Below are positions 49,169-57,512 of a DNA stretch of 64,000 bases, piece after piece. Below the pieces are notes generated by a model. The model searched no databases. It saw only the letters and a list, made by a program, of their open reading frames with translations, and had not been told where the DNA came from. Source of the stretch: Amycolatopsis jejuensis. GTDB lineage: Bacteria > Actinomycetota > Actinomycetes > Mycobacteriales > Pseudonocardiaceae. The translations under genes and the position numbers were made by a program. Positions within the stretch are counted from its first letter, which is position 1. Every line of letters begins with the position of its first letter. Where the stretch lies: the NCBI RefSeq assembly GCF_000717335.1, contig NZ_JNYZ01000039.1, positions 102,805 to 166,804 on the forward strand, written 5' to 3'.

Positions 49169-50470
49169 ATGGCGGGCACAAACCGGGTTTTCGCAGCCCA
49201 GCTGGCGGGTCTGCCGGTGTTCGGACCCGACGGCGAGTCGATCGGGAAGGTCCGGGACGTCGTCGCCGGGCTCCGGCTCGACCAGCAGCCGCCGCGGATC
49301 CTCGGCATGGTGGTGGAGCTGGCGACGCGGCGGCGGGTGTTCGTGCCGATGTTGCGGGTCACGTCGATCGAACCGAACGCCGTGACGCTGGCCACCGGTT
49401 CGGTGAACATGCGGCACTTCACCCAGCGGCCCAACGAAGTACTGGTGTGCGGGCAGCTCCTCGACGCGCACGCCACGCTCTCCGGCGCCGAAACCCGCGT
49501 CACCGTGGTCGACGCGGCCATGGAGCCCACCCGCACGCGCGACTGGGTACTGGCCAAGGTCGCCGTTCGCGAGCGGTCCACCCGGCTCACGCTGGGCCGC
49601 CGCCGCAGCGCAATGCAGGTGCTGCCGTGGAACGAGGTCGCCGGGCTCGGGCTCACCGACCTCACCGGACAGCCCCAGGGCGCGGGTCAGCTGCTGATGC
49701 TGTTCGACACGATGCGGGCCGTCGACGTCGCGGCCACCCTGCGTGACCTGCCGATCAAGCGCCGCCACGAGGTCGCCGACGCGATGGACGACGAGCGGCT
49801 CGCCGACGTGATCGAGGAGCTGCCCGAGGACGACCAGAAGGAGCTGCTCGCGTACCTCGCCGAGGAACGCGCCGCGGACATCCTCGAGGCGATGAACCCG
49901 GACGACGCCGCCGACCTGCTGGCCGAGCTCGCTCCCGCCGACCAGAGCAGGCTGCTGGAGCTGATGGAGCCGGAGGAATCGGCGCCGGTCAAGCGGCTGC
50001 TGGCGTATTCGTCGGACACCGCGGGCGGCCTGATGACACCGGAACCGGTGGTGCTCACGCCGGACGCCACCATCGCCGAGGCGCTCGCGCACATCCGCAA
50101 CGCCGACTTACCCGCCGCGCTCGCCAGCATGGTTTTCGTGTGCCGCCCGCCCACTGCGACGCCCACCGGACGGTTCGTCGGCGTCGTGCATTTCCAGCGG
50201 CTGCTGCGTGAACCGCCCGCCGAGCTCGTGGCCAGCGCCGTGGACACGGACCTCACCGCGCTGCGCCCGGAGGCGACGCTGGCCGAGGTCACGCGGTATT
50301 TCGCGGCCTACAACCTGGCGTGCGGCCCGGTGGTCGACGCCGAGGACCACCTGCTCGGCGCCGTCACCGTCGACGACGTGCTCGACCACCTGCTGCCCGA
50401 CGACTGGCGCGAAACCGGACTGCACGACGTCGCCGACGGCGCCGAAATCCAGGAGGCCGACCGTGCCTGA
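49169..50470 (+). CDS. soluble MgtE-N/CBS domain protein with PRC-barrel start
   Basis: 433 residues. An N-terminal PRC-barrel-like part (GLPVFGPDGESIGKVRDVVA) is followed by the MgtE N domain repeats (LRDLPIKRRHEVADAMDDER, VIEELPEDDQKELLAYLAEE, ADILEAMNPDDAADLLAELA) and a CBS pair (TAGGLMTPEPVVLTPDATIA, CGPVVDAEDHLLGAVTVDDV). The MgtE membrane channel is missing, so it may be a Mg2+/nucleotide sensor working with another protein, possibly the DUF1003 membrane protein encoded in overlap next to it. Confidence 0.88.
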   Translation: MAGTNRVFAAQLAGLPVFGPDGESIGKVRDVVAGLRLDQQPPRILGMVVELATRRRVFVPMLRVTSIEPNAVTLATGSVNMRHFTQRPNEVLVCGQLLDAHATLSGAETRVTVVDAAMEPTRTRDWVLAKVAVRERSTRLTLGRRRSAMQVLPWNEVAGLGLTDLTGQPQGAGQLLMLFDTMRAVDVAATLRDLPIKRRHEVADAMDDERLADVIEELPEDDQKELLAYLAEERAADILEAMNPDDAADLLAELAPADQSRLLELMEPEESAPVKRLLAYSSDTAGGLMTPEPVVLTPDATIAEALAHIRNADLPAALASMVFVCRPPTATPTGRFVGVVHFQRLLREPPAELVASAVDTDLTALRPEATLAEVTRYFAAYNLACGPVVDAEDHLLGAVTVDDVLDHLLPDDWRETGLHDVADGAEIQEADRA

Positions 50471-50963
50471 CCTCAGCTCCGGCCGCCGCAGGCTCGACCA
50501 GCCGCGCGGCCAGGCGCGGCTGCGGCTGAACATCGACCCGGACACCTTCGGCCGGTTCACCGAGCGCATCGCACGGTTCCTCGGCACCGGCAAGTACCTG
50601 TTCTGGCAGACGCTGATCGTGATCGTCTGGATCGTGCTGAACCTGGTCGCGGTGTCACTGCGCTGGGACCCGTACCCGTTCATCCTGCTCAACCTGGCGT
50701 TCTCCACGCAGGCCGCGTACGCCGCGCCGCTGATCCTGCTCGCGCAGAACCGCCAGGACGACCGCGACCGGGTATCACTGGAGGAAGACCGCACGCGGGC
50801 CGCGCAAACCAAGGCGGACACCGAATATCTGGCGCGCGAGCTGGCCGCGCTGCGGCTGGCCGTCGGCGAGGTCGCGACCCGCGACTACCTGCGCAGCGAA
50901 CTCGACCGGCTGCGGGACGATCTCGCCGTGGAACCCAAGCCACGCAAGACGAAGCAGGCGTGA
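50463..50963 (+). CDS. DUF1003 membrane protein
   Basis: 166 residues from GTG 50463, overlapping the MgtE-like gene by 8 bp. The domain shows FLGTGKYLFWQTLIVIVWIV, NLVAVSLRWDPYPFILLNLA and FSTQAAYAAPLILLAQNRQD followed by a coiled coil (DRDRVSLEEDRTRAAQTKAD), the DUF1003 layout with two membrane helices. Function unknown; overlap suggests a complex with the MgtE-N/CBS protein. Confidence 0.87.
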   Translation: MPDLSSGRRRLDQPRGQARLRLNIDPDTFGRFTERIARFLGTGKYLFWQTLIVIVWIVLNLVAVSLRWDPYPFILLNLAFSTQAAYAAPLILLAQNRQDDRDRVSLEEDRTRAAQTKADTEYLARELAALRLAVGEVATRDYLRSELDRLRDDLAVEPKPRKTKQA

Positions 50964-50986
50964 AACGGGCGGCTGCACCCGGTACG

Positions 50987-50992
50987 TACGAT
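50987..50992 (+). promoter_or_regulatory. -10 box of leaderless mrp transcript
   Basis: TACGAT, then 7 bases, then GTG 51000. There is no ribosome site, and the in-frame ATG at 50991 overlaps the box, which favours the GTG as start. Confidence 0.5.
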
Positions 50993-50999
50993 GGGTTGC

Positions 51000-52145
51000 G
51001 TGACTGGTACACAGCAGCTCCCCAGCGTCGACGACGTCCGCACCGCGCTGAAGGACGTGTACGACCCGGAAATCAAGAAACCGATCACCGACCTCGGCAT
51101 GGTGAAGGACGTGGTGGTCGGCGACGACGGGGTGGTCACCGTCGGGATCTACCTCACGGTCGCGGGCTGCCCGCTCAAGGCGACGCTCACCGAGGACACC
51201 ACGAAAGCCGTGTCGAAGGTCCCCGGCGTCGCCGACGTGCGGGTCGAGCTCGACGTGATGAGCGACGAGCAACGCTCTGAACTGCGGAAATCCCTGCGCG
51301 GTGACGCGGCGGAGCCGGTGATCCCGTTCGCGCAGCCGGGTTCGATGACGCGCGTGTACTGCGTGGCCTCTGGCAAGGGCGGCGTGGGCAAATCGTCGGT
51401 CACGGTGAACCTGGCCGTGGCGATGGCCGAGCGCGGGCTGTCGGTGGGCGTGGTGGACGCGGACATCTACGGCCACTCGATCCCGCGCATGCTGGGCGCG
51501 CGCGAGAAGCCGACGAAGGTCGACACGATGATCATGCCGCCGCAGGCACACGGCGTGAAGGTGATCTCGATCGGCATGTTCACCCCGGGCAACACGCCGG
51601 TGGTGTGGCGCGGGCCGATGCTGCACCGCGCGTTGCAGCAGTTCCTGGCCGACGTGTTCTGGGGCGACCTGGACATCCTGCTACTGGACCTGCCGCCGGG
51701 CACCGGCGACATCGCGATTTCGGTGGCACAGCTCATTCCGAACGCGGAAATCCTCGTGGTCACCACACCGCAGCAGGCCGCCGCGGAGGTGGCCGAGCGC
51801 GCGGGTGCGATCGCGATGCAGACGCGGCAGCGCGTGGCGGGCGTGATCGAGAACATGTCGTGGCTGGAAACGCCGTCGGGCGAACGCATCGAGGTGTTCG
51901 GCGCGGGTGGCGGCCAGACGGTGGCGGACTCGCTGTCGAAGTCGGTGGGTTCGACGGTGCCACTGCTGGGTCAGATCCCGCTCGACCCGCGGCTGCGCGA
52001 ACAGGGCGACGAAGGTACGCCGCTGGTGCTGGCCGAACCGGACGCGCCGGCGTCGGTGGTGCTGAAGGACGCGGCGAAGCAGCTGACCGTCCGGGCGCGC
52101 GGCCTGGCGGGGATGATGCTGAACGTCAGCCCCGCCGGCCGCTGA
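51000..52145 (+). CDS. mrp: Mrp/NBP35 family iron-sulfur carrier ATPase
   Basis: 381 residues. An N-terminal MIP18/DUF59 domain (VRTALKDVYDPEIKKPITDL, VGIYLTVAGCPLKATLTEDT) leads to a deviant Walker A P-loop (CVASGKGGVGKSSVTVNLAV), switch regions (VVDADIYGHSIPRMLG, LLLDLPPGTGDIAISVAQLI) and ENMSWLETPSGERIEVFGAG. Mrp proteins carry and insert [Fe-S] clusters; the usual C-terminal CxxC appears altered here, as in some actinobacteria. The order mgtE-like - DUF1003 - mrp recalls Rv1232c-Rv1229c. Confidence 0.92.
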   Translation: MTGTQQLPSVDDVRTALKDVYDPEIKKPITDLGMVKDVVVGDDGVVTVGIYLTVAGCPLKATLTEDTTKAVSKVPGVADVRVELDVMSDEQRSELRKSLRGDAAEPVIPFAQPGSMTRVYCVASGKGGVGKSSVTVNLAVAMAERGLSVGVVDADIYGHSIPRMLGAREKPTKVDTMIMPPQAHGVKVISIGMFTPGNTPVVWRGPMLHRALQQFLADVFWGDLDILLLDLPPGTGDIAISVAQLIPNAEILVVTTPQQAAAEVAERAGAIAMQTRQRVAGVIENMSWLETPSGERIEVFGAGGGQTVADSLSKSVGSTVPLLGQIPLDPRLREQGDEGTPLVLAEPDAPASVVLKDAAKQLTVRARGLAGMMLNVSPAGR

Positions 52146-52155
52146 GACCTGCTGC

Positions 52156-52650
52156 TCAGGCCGCGTGCACGGTCACCAGGAGGGTGTTCGACTCGCGCAA
52201 CGTCACCTTGGTGTCGCCCGCCTTGGTCACGGTCCAGTCGATGTCCTCGGGCTCCTTCGCGGACACGTCGGCGGACTTGTCCGGCAGGCCCTGCACGTCG
52301 ATGTTCTGCGCCTGGTCGGACGTCACCTTGATCTTCACCTTGTTGCCCACCTGGACGTCGACGACCCCGGCGGGCGGGGTGACCTTGCCGCCGCGGTAGT
52401 CGATCGTGACGAGCACGTCCACGCCTGCCTCGCCGGTCTGCGCGCCGCGCTTCACGTTCGGCTGTTCGCCGGAGCTGTTGCCGTTCGCGGGGGCGCTCGA
52501 CGGGGCCGACGGCGAAGGCATCAACGGCGCGGGCACCGACGTGTAGGTGGCGGGCGGCTGGGTGCTCGGCTCGTCGTCGGCACTGCACCCGGCAACGGCG
52601 AGAGCGGCCGCCGCGATCGTTCCGGCCAGCGCAGCCGCACGGCGTGACAT
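52156..52650 (-). CDS. putative lipoprotein
   Basis: 164 residues. MSRRAAALAGTIAAAALAVA then GC gives a lipobox (LAVAGC, Cys22). A Pro/Ser linker follows, then a ~90-residue beta-rich domain (VDVLVTIDYRGGKVTPPAGV, VQVGNKVKIKVTSDQAQNID, DWTVTKAGDTKVTLRESNTL) that looks like a small cupredoxin/Ig-type sandwich without obvious metal ligands. Function unknown. It lies 75 bp downstream of tatB on the same strand and converges with mrp. Confidence 0.78.
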   Translation of the reverse strand: MSRRAAALAGTIAAAALAVAGCSADDEPSTQPPATYTSVPAPLMPSPSAPSSAPANGNSSGEQPNVKRGAQTGEAGVDVLVTIDYRGGKVTPPAGVVDVQVGNKVKIKVTSDQAQNIDVQGLPDKSADVSAKEPEDIDWTVTKAGDTKVTLRESNTLLVTVHAA

Positions 52651-52725
52651 GTCAGGAACCTCCAGGGTCTGGGTGAGCTTCTGCCCTGAGGCTACCCAGC
52701 GCCTTTGCGGAGGTTGCAGGAGCGG

Positions 52726-53133
52726 TCAGGTGGCGTCCGGGTCGACCGGCGGACGCTCACCCGGCTTCAGCGGTTCCGGCTGGGGGACGGCGCTTTGCGG
52801 CTTGATGGCCGGCGTGCCGTTCGAGCCGTTGGACCCGTTGACGCCGTTCAGGCCGAGCGGGTCGGAATCGCCGTCGAAGAGATGCTGGGTGACGACCCGT
52901 TTGGGGTCGAAGTTGCGGAGGCCGCGCAGGTCCTCGAGGGGTTTGCGCAGCTGGTCGAACTCCGGGCCCATTTCCTCGCGCAGCTGGTCGCGCGCGCCGG
53001 AGGCGAACTCGCGGACCTTGCGGACGCTCTTGGCCATCCACGATGCGGCCTCGGGCAGGCGCTCGGGGCCCAGGATGAAGAGCCCCGCGATGATGAGCAC
53101 GAGGATTTCGCCCCAGCCGACACTGTCGAACAC
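52726..53133 (-). CDS. tatB: twin-arginine translocase subunit TatB
   Basis: 135 residues. The N-terminal helix [20 protein letters not shown] with LGPERLPE is the TatA/B signature; FDSVGWGE is the TatB form. An amphipathic helix ([20 protein letters not shown]) and a long acidic/Pro tail follow. It forms the substrate receptor with TatC for export of folded proteins. GTG 53133 has GGAGG upstream. The gene order sigE-rseA-htrA-tatB is as in M. tuberculosis. Confidence 0.92.
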   Translation of the reverse strand: MFDSVGWGEILVLIIAGLFILGPERLPEAASWMAKSVRKVREFASGARDQLREEMGPEFDQLRKPLEDLRGLRNFDPKRVVTQHLFDGDSDPLGLNGVNGSNGSNGTPAIKPQSAVPQPEPLKPGERPPVDPDAT

Positions 53134-53233
53134 CCGTGAACCTCCGCTCGGTGCTGCCCCGCCCAAGACTACCCGGGCAGTCTGCCGTCTTGGCAGGCCC
53201 GAAGGTCGCGCGGGGCTTAAGAGCGCGTGACGG

Positions 53234-54769
53234 TCAGTCGGACCCGAGGGTGACGTCGACCACCAGCAACGCACCGTCGCGGGCCAGCTGCACCGGCACG
53301 ACCTGACCCGGGTCGTGGCTGCGCACCGCGACGGTGAGCTCCGCCGAATCGCGCACGAGCCGGTCGCCGACCTTCGTGATGACGTCGCCTTCGCGGATAC
53401 CCGCGGATGCCGCCGGGCCGTTCGGCGCGACGTTGCGGACCTGCGCGCCCATCGTGGTCGACCCGGCGACGGTGGACGCCGCGTTGATCCCGATGTCGGC
53501 GTGGTTGACCTTGCCGTTCTTGATGAGGGACTTGGCGATCTTGATCGCGTAGTCGCTGGGGATGGCGAAGCCGATGCCGATGCTGCCGCCGTCGGAGCTG
53601 GACGAGCGGATGGCCGAGTTGATCCCGACGAGCGCACCGGTCGAGTCGACGAGCGCACCGCCCGAGTTGCCGTGGTTGATGGCGGCGTCGGTCTGGATGG
53701 CCGAGTACGTGACCGGCGGCGCGCCGCTGTCGCCACCCGCGGTGACCGGCCGGTCGATCGCGCTGACGATGCCCGCGGTGATCGAGTTCTGCAGCGCGAG
53801 CGGCGACCCGACGGCGATCACCGCGTCGCCGACCTGCAGGTCGGACGACTTGCCGACCTGCATCACGACCGGGTTCGTGACGTTGACTTTCACGACGGCA
53901 AGGTCGGTTTTCTGGTCCGCGCCGACGATCTTGGCCTGGGCCCGGGTGCCGTCGTTGAACACGGCGGTGATCTTGGCGCCGGTGTCGGCAACGGCAGTGG
54001 CGACGACGTGCTCGTTGGTGAGGATGTAGCCCTGCGGGTCGATGACCACGCCGGACCCCTGTTCGCCACTGTCGGCACCAGGCTTGACGACCTCGAGCGA
54101 CACCACCGCGGGCGCCACGCGCCGGGCAATGTCGGCGAGCGACCCCGGCGGCCGTTCTTTCGCCGCCTCGGCCTCGGAAATCGTGGCACTGCCGGTCAAT
54201 TCGGACCCGGTGTCGGCGATCCACCACCCGACCAGCCCGCCGACCGCCCCGATCAGCAAGGCGACGACCCCGAGCACCGCAAGCGCTTTCGGCTGCACCC
54301 GCCGCCCGAACAGGACCTCGGGCAAGCTCAGCCGCGCCCCACCGGGTCGCGCTGCTTTCTTGTCATCGGCGTCTTCAGCCGGAACCGCAGGCCCCCCGAG
54401 CACCGCCCCGGCCGCGGGATCCCGCCAAGGATCCCGCGCATCGGTCCACAGCGGTTCCTCGGGAGCGGGTGCCTCACCGACCGCCTCGAGCGGCCGCTGC
54501 AACACGACCCCCTCGGCCCCCTCCGGCCGCCGAAAAGCCTCAGCGAGCGACTCGGGTGTCGGCGGCGCCAGCTCGAGCCCGCGCCGCCCGTTCCCGTTGG
54601 GCGGAGGGGTGTAGAGCTTGTCGAACGCCCCGTCGACCCCATGGGGCCGCCCGAAGACCGCCGCCTGCTGCGGATCGACCGAAGGCCTCTCCAACGGCCG
54701 AGGCGAGAGCCGATCAGCCCCCACGGCGCCGGACTGAGCGGAATTGGCGTTCGGCTGGTCGGTCATCAT
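53234..54769 (-). CDS. htrA: membrane-anchored HtrA/DegP-type serine protease
   Basis: 511 residues: a long Pro/Ala-rich cytoplasmic region (1-160), one membrane helix ([20 protein letters not shown], 161-180), a trypsin-like protease with His254 (TNEHVV), Asp289 (KTDLAVV) and Ser369 (HGNSGGAL), then a PDZ domain ([40 protein letters not shown]). It degrades or refolds damaged exported proteins and is under SigE control in mycobacteria. A second ATG (54766) is slightly better spaced from GGGGA. Confidence 0.92.
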   Translation of the reverse strand: MMTDQPNANSAQSGAVGADRLSPRPLERPSVDPQQAAVFGRPHGVDGAFDKLYTPPPNGNGRRGLELAPPTPESLAEAFRRPEGAEGVVLQRPLEAVGEAPAPEEPLWTDARDPWRDPAAGAVLGGPAVPAEDADDKKAARPGGARLSLPEVLFGRRVQPKALAVLGVVALLIGAVGGLVGWWIADTGSELTGSATISEAEAAKERPPGSLADIARRVAPAVVSLEVVKPGADSGEQGSGVVIDPQGYILTNEHVVATAVADTGAKITAVFNDGTRAQAKIVGADQKTDLAVVKVNVTNPVVMQVGKSSDLQVGDAVIAVGSPLALQNSITAGIVSAIDRPVTAGGDSGAPPVTYSAIQTDAAINHGNSGGALVDSTGALVGINSAIRSSSSDGGSIGIGFAIPSDYAIKIAKSLIKNGKVNHADIGINAASTVAGSTTMGAQVRNVAPNGPAASAGIREGDVITKVGDRLVRDSAELTVAVRSHDPGQVVPVQLARDGALLVVDVTLGSD

Positions 54770-55408
54770 TCCCCGGAGATACGGTCAGTGGCTGGAGGTC
54801 GACGATACCCAAGCCTCGCGTCAGAGTGTGCCTAGCGCACAGTGAAATGGCTGTTGCCTGCAAAATGCGGCTGTGGACCTGCGGTGGGCCCGGGTGGGGG
54901 TGCTTTGAGTTTGCACGGGTTGTGGCTCGCGTTCAGGGACCGCCGGGGCTTGGCTCGACGAGCTGGGACTTCCGGAATTTTTTCCAGGAACCGGGCCTGC
55001 CAGGGCTCAGCTTGCCGGGGCTGCCCGCCGGGACTCAGCGGAACCTGCGGAGCCCGCAGGGCTCACCCCCACCCTTTGAGTCGAGCAGTGCTCACACGCC
55101 CGCGCCGGGACCCCGCCGGAGCTCGGCTCGACGAGCCGGGACCGCCGGAACTCCCCGGAAAACGAGCCAGGCAGGGCTCACCTCCGCCGTCGTGAGCGGC
55201 CGAGGCCGCTGGGCCTGCGGACCGGGCCGGTCCAGCAAGCCTGCGGACCGGCTCGGCCTGGCGCTTTGTAGCCCGCAAGGCTCCCGTATCCCGGCGCGTG
55301 AGCCCGCAACGGTTCCCCAACCCCCACGAGCCGCAACCGTGCAACGCAACCGCCAACCCACTCCCCAGACACTCCTCCGGGCCCCACCCAGGGAACCCGG
55401 CCGAAGAC
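54770..55408. other. 639-bp gap between rseA and htrA with imperfect direct repeats
   Basis: Two related segments, 54947-55010 and 55118-55182, share GGCTCGACGAGC(T/C)GGGAC, CCGGAA and CAGGGCTCA blocks; a third, weaker one lies near 55200-55260. No coding sequence with homology is seen on either strand, and no clear terminator. In M. tuberculosis these genes are much closer, so this is an insertion of repeat-like DNA within the sigE-rseA-htrA locus. Confidence 0.5.
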
Positions 55409-56071
55409 TCACCGAGCAGGGACAGGAACGCTCTCCCCCACCGGCACCACCGACGAAGGCGTCGGCAGTGACGAAGGCGAGGACGAGGTCGGCGCCCCCA
55501 TCTTCGCCGGGGCGAAGTTCGCGTTCGCGGGTGGCAGCGTGGCCGGGTCGGAGCCCTCGCCACTGTCAGCCGAGGTGCCGACGAGCGCGAGTGCGCTCAG
55601 TACCAGACCCGACACGACGACTCCCGCGCCCTGTGCTGCTCGTTTGCGGCTGAGGGTGAAGCGGCCGCCGCCGAGCACGTTCGCCGATTGCCCGAGCGGC
55701 GCTGTTGTTCCCAACGGCGCGGCACCTCCGAGGACTCCCATGTCGCGCAGTCCGGCAACGCGGTCCGGGCGCTGGATGGCCACGAGCTGGCCGTCGGCCG
55801 TCACCGCGAGGTTGTCCGGGGAACCGGGCAGGTCGGTGTGTTCCGGGATGGACCGCAGGCTGGCCAGGAAGCCCGCCGACATCGACGGCTCGCCCGCGCG
55901 CTTCACCGCCGCGACGGCCTGCCGCTGGGCGGTGACCTCGGCCGCGCAACCAGGGCAGTGCGCGACGTGCGACGTGGCGCGGTCCTGTGCGCCCGGGGAC
56001 AGCTCTCCGTCGACCAGGGCGACCACGACGTCCGGCATCAGGTGCGATTCGGCGAAGCGCCAGCCACTCAT
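55409..56071 (-). CDS. rseA: anti-sigma-E factor RseA (zinc-finger type)
   Basis: 220 residues. The anti-sigma zinc domain has His/Cys ligands in [20 protein letters not shown] (H-x3-C-x2-C), preceded by [20 protein letters not shown]. One membrane segment ([18 protein letters not shown], ~150-168) and a Ser/Pro-rich end follow. It holds SigE inactive until envelope or redox stress. Its ATG overlaps the sigE stop (ATGA), giving matched synthesis. Confidence 0.9.
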   Translation of the reverse strand: MSGWRFAESHLMPDVVVALVDGELSPGAQDRATSHVAHCPGCAAEVTAQRQAVAAVKRAGEPSMSAGFLASLRSIPEHTDLPGSPDNLAVTADGQLVAIQRPDRVAGLRDMGVLGGAAPLGTTAPLGQSANVLGGGRFTLSRKRAAQGAGVVVSGLVLSALALVGTSADSGEGSDPATLPPANANFAPAKMGAPTSSSPSSLPTPSSVVPVGESVPVPAR

Positions 56072-56682
56072 ACAGACACCTTCACGGGCTCGTCCCGCAT
56101 CGCGCGCCTGCGCTCGAGCGAGGCCCGCAGCGCCGAGCGGCCGCGGTGGATGCGGCTGCGCACGGTGCCGAGCTTGACGCCCAGCGTGGCACCGATCTCC
56201 TCGTACGACAGGCCCTCGACGTCACACAGCACGACCGCGGCCCGGAACTCCGGCGGCAGCTCGTCGAGAGCTTCCTGCAGGTCAGGGTCGAGGTGGGTGT
56301 CGCTGTAGTACTGCTCCGGGCTCGGGTCGTCGCCGACGATCCGGTCGGTGTCCTCCGGCAGCCCCTCCATGCGCACGCGCGAGCGGCGGCGCGCCATGTC
56401 GAGGAACAGGTTCGTGGTGATCCGGTGCAGCCAGCCCTCGAACGTGCCGGGCTTGTAGGACGCCAGCGACCGGAAGACGCGGATGAACGTCTCCTGGGTG
56501 AGGTCCTCGGCGTCGTGCGTGTTGCCGGTGAGGCGGTACGCGAGCCGGTACACGCGGTCGGCGTGTTCGCGCACGACCTCGTCCCACGAGGGCGGCGTCC
56601 ACGCCGCCTCGGTCGCGTCCACGGTCACCGGCTCGGCCTCCGGCAGTTCGGCGTTCTGCATCAGGGGAGCAGGCACCTCCAT
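56068..56682 (-). CDS. sigE: ECF sigma factor SigE
   Basis: 204 residues from ATG 56682 (AGAGGAG upstream; a GTG three codons earlier overlaps that site). Region 2: [57 protein letters not shown]. Region 4: [40 protein letters not shown] followed by HRGRSALR. It directs envelope-stress genes such as htrA. A SigE-type promoter 27 bp upstream suggests autoregulation. Confidence 0.93.
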   Translation of the reverse strand: MEVPAPLMQNAELPEAEPVTVDATEAAWTPPSWDEVVREHADRVYRLAYRLTGNTHDAEDLTQETFIRVFRSLASYKPGTFEGWLHRITTNLFLDMARRRSRVRMEGLPEDTDRIVGDDPSPEQYYSDTHLDPDLQEALDELPPEFRAAVVLCDVEGLSYEEIGATLGVKLGTVRSRIHRGRSALRASLERRRAMRDEPVKVSV

Positions 56683-56708
56683 CTGGGTCACTCCTCTTCA
56701 CCTCGGCC

Positions 56709-56735
56709 AACGCAGATCGAGCGCGCGGTGTTCCC
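56709..56735 (-). promoter_or_regulatory. ECF-type promoter upstream of sigE (candidate autoregulation)
   Basis: Minus strand: GGGAAC (-35, 56730-56735), 17 bases, CGTT (-10, 56709-56712). This matches the mycobacterial SigE consensus (GGAAC, ~16-17 bp, CGTT). The start of transcription would fall near 56700, just before the ribosome site of sigE. Confidence 0.6.
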
Positions 56736-56858
56736 GCGTTCGGGATTCAGTCTCGCCGATCTCCATGTGCGGGACATGAGACCGGTCTGAGAGCAGCCTG
56801 AGAAGTTGTTTCCGGAGGCTTACCAGGGAGCCTTCGCTGATTTATCGACAACCAGCGC

Positions 56859-56864
56859 TAACCT
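56859..56864 (+). promoter_or_regulatory. -10 box of leaderless methyltransferase transcript
   Basis: TAACCT, then 6 bases, then GTG 56871; no ribosome site. Confidence 0.5.
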
Positions 56865-56870
56865 TCGCGC

Positions 56871-57512
56871 GTGAGTTCGGGGACACAGGCGGCGACCGGG
56901 GCCGAGTACGTCGACGGGTACGTGCCCGACGACGACCAGCTGGCCGCGGCCCGCGCACGCGCAGTCGACCTCGGCTGCGCCCCGCTGGCCCCCGGAGCCG
57001 GCGGCACGCTGCGGTTCCTCGCGGCGACGCTGGGTGCGCGGGCGGTGGTGGAGGTCGGCACCGGATCCGGGGTCAGCGGCCTGTACCTGCTGCGCGGGAT
57101 GGCCGCCGACGGCGTGCTGACCTCGATCGACGTCGAGCCGGAGTACCAGCGCGCCGCTCGCAAGACGTTCCTCGAAGCGGGGTACCCGCCGGGCCGGATG
57201 CGGCTCATCGTCGGCCGCGCGCTCGACGTCCTGCCGCGGCTCACGCCCGGCGGGTACGACCTGGTGTTCGTCGACGCCGCCCGGATCGAGTACCCGGGGT
57301 ACTACGAGCAGGGTGTCGCACTGCTGCGCCGCGGCGGGATCATCGTGTTCCACCAGGTGCTGGCCGGCGGCCGGGTCACCGACCCGGCCCGCCGCGACCC
57401 GGAGACGCTGGCGCTGCGCGAGGTGGCGCGGGCGATCCGGGAGGACGACCGCCTGGTCCCGGCCCTGCTTCCGGTAGGCGGTGGGCTGCTCTGCGCCACC
57501 GCCTGCTCGTAA
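56871..57512 (+). CDS. O-methyltransferase-like protein (Rv1220c-like) with altered metal site
   Basis: 213 residues. The SAM-binding motif AVVEVGTGSGVSGLYLLRGM and acidic loop TSIDVEPEYQRAARKTF are intact, and LVFVDAARIEYPGYYEQGVA keeps the first metal Asp. In cation-dependent catechol-type enzymes the next ligands are Asp-Asn; here the position reads VFHQVLAGG, so both are replaced (His-Gln). Activity may be lost or metal use changed. It is divergent from sigE as in M. tuberculosis. Its 3' end overlaps the convergent MFS gene by 137 bp. Confidence 0.85.
   Translation: MSSGTQAATGAEYVDGYVPDDDQLAAARARAVDLGCAPLAPGAGGTLRFLAATLGARAVVEVGTGSGVSGLYLLRGMAADGVLTSIDVEPEYQRAARKTFLEAGYPPGRMRLIVGRALDVLPRLTPGGYDLVFVDAARIEYPGYYEQGVALLRRGGIIVFHQVLAGGRVTDPARRDPETLALREVARAIREDDRLVPALLPVGGGLLCATACS

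Noticed and set aside
54469..55653. 394-codon plus-strand frame across the rseA-htrA gap
   Set aside because: It is partly antisense to htrA and rseA, with no homology and a biased Pro/Arg composition.
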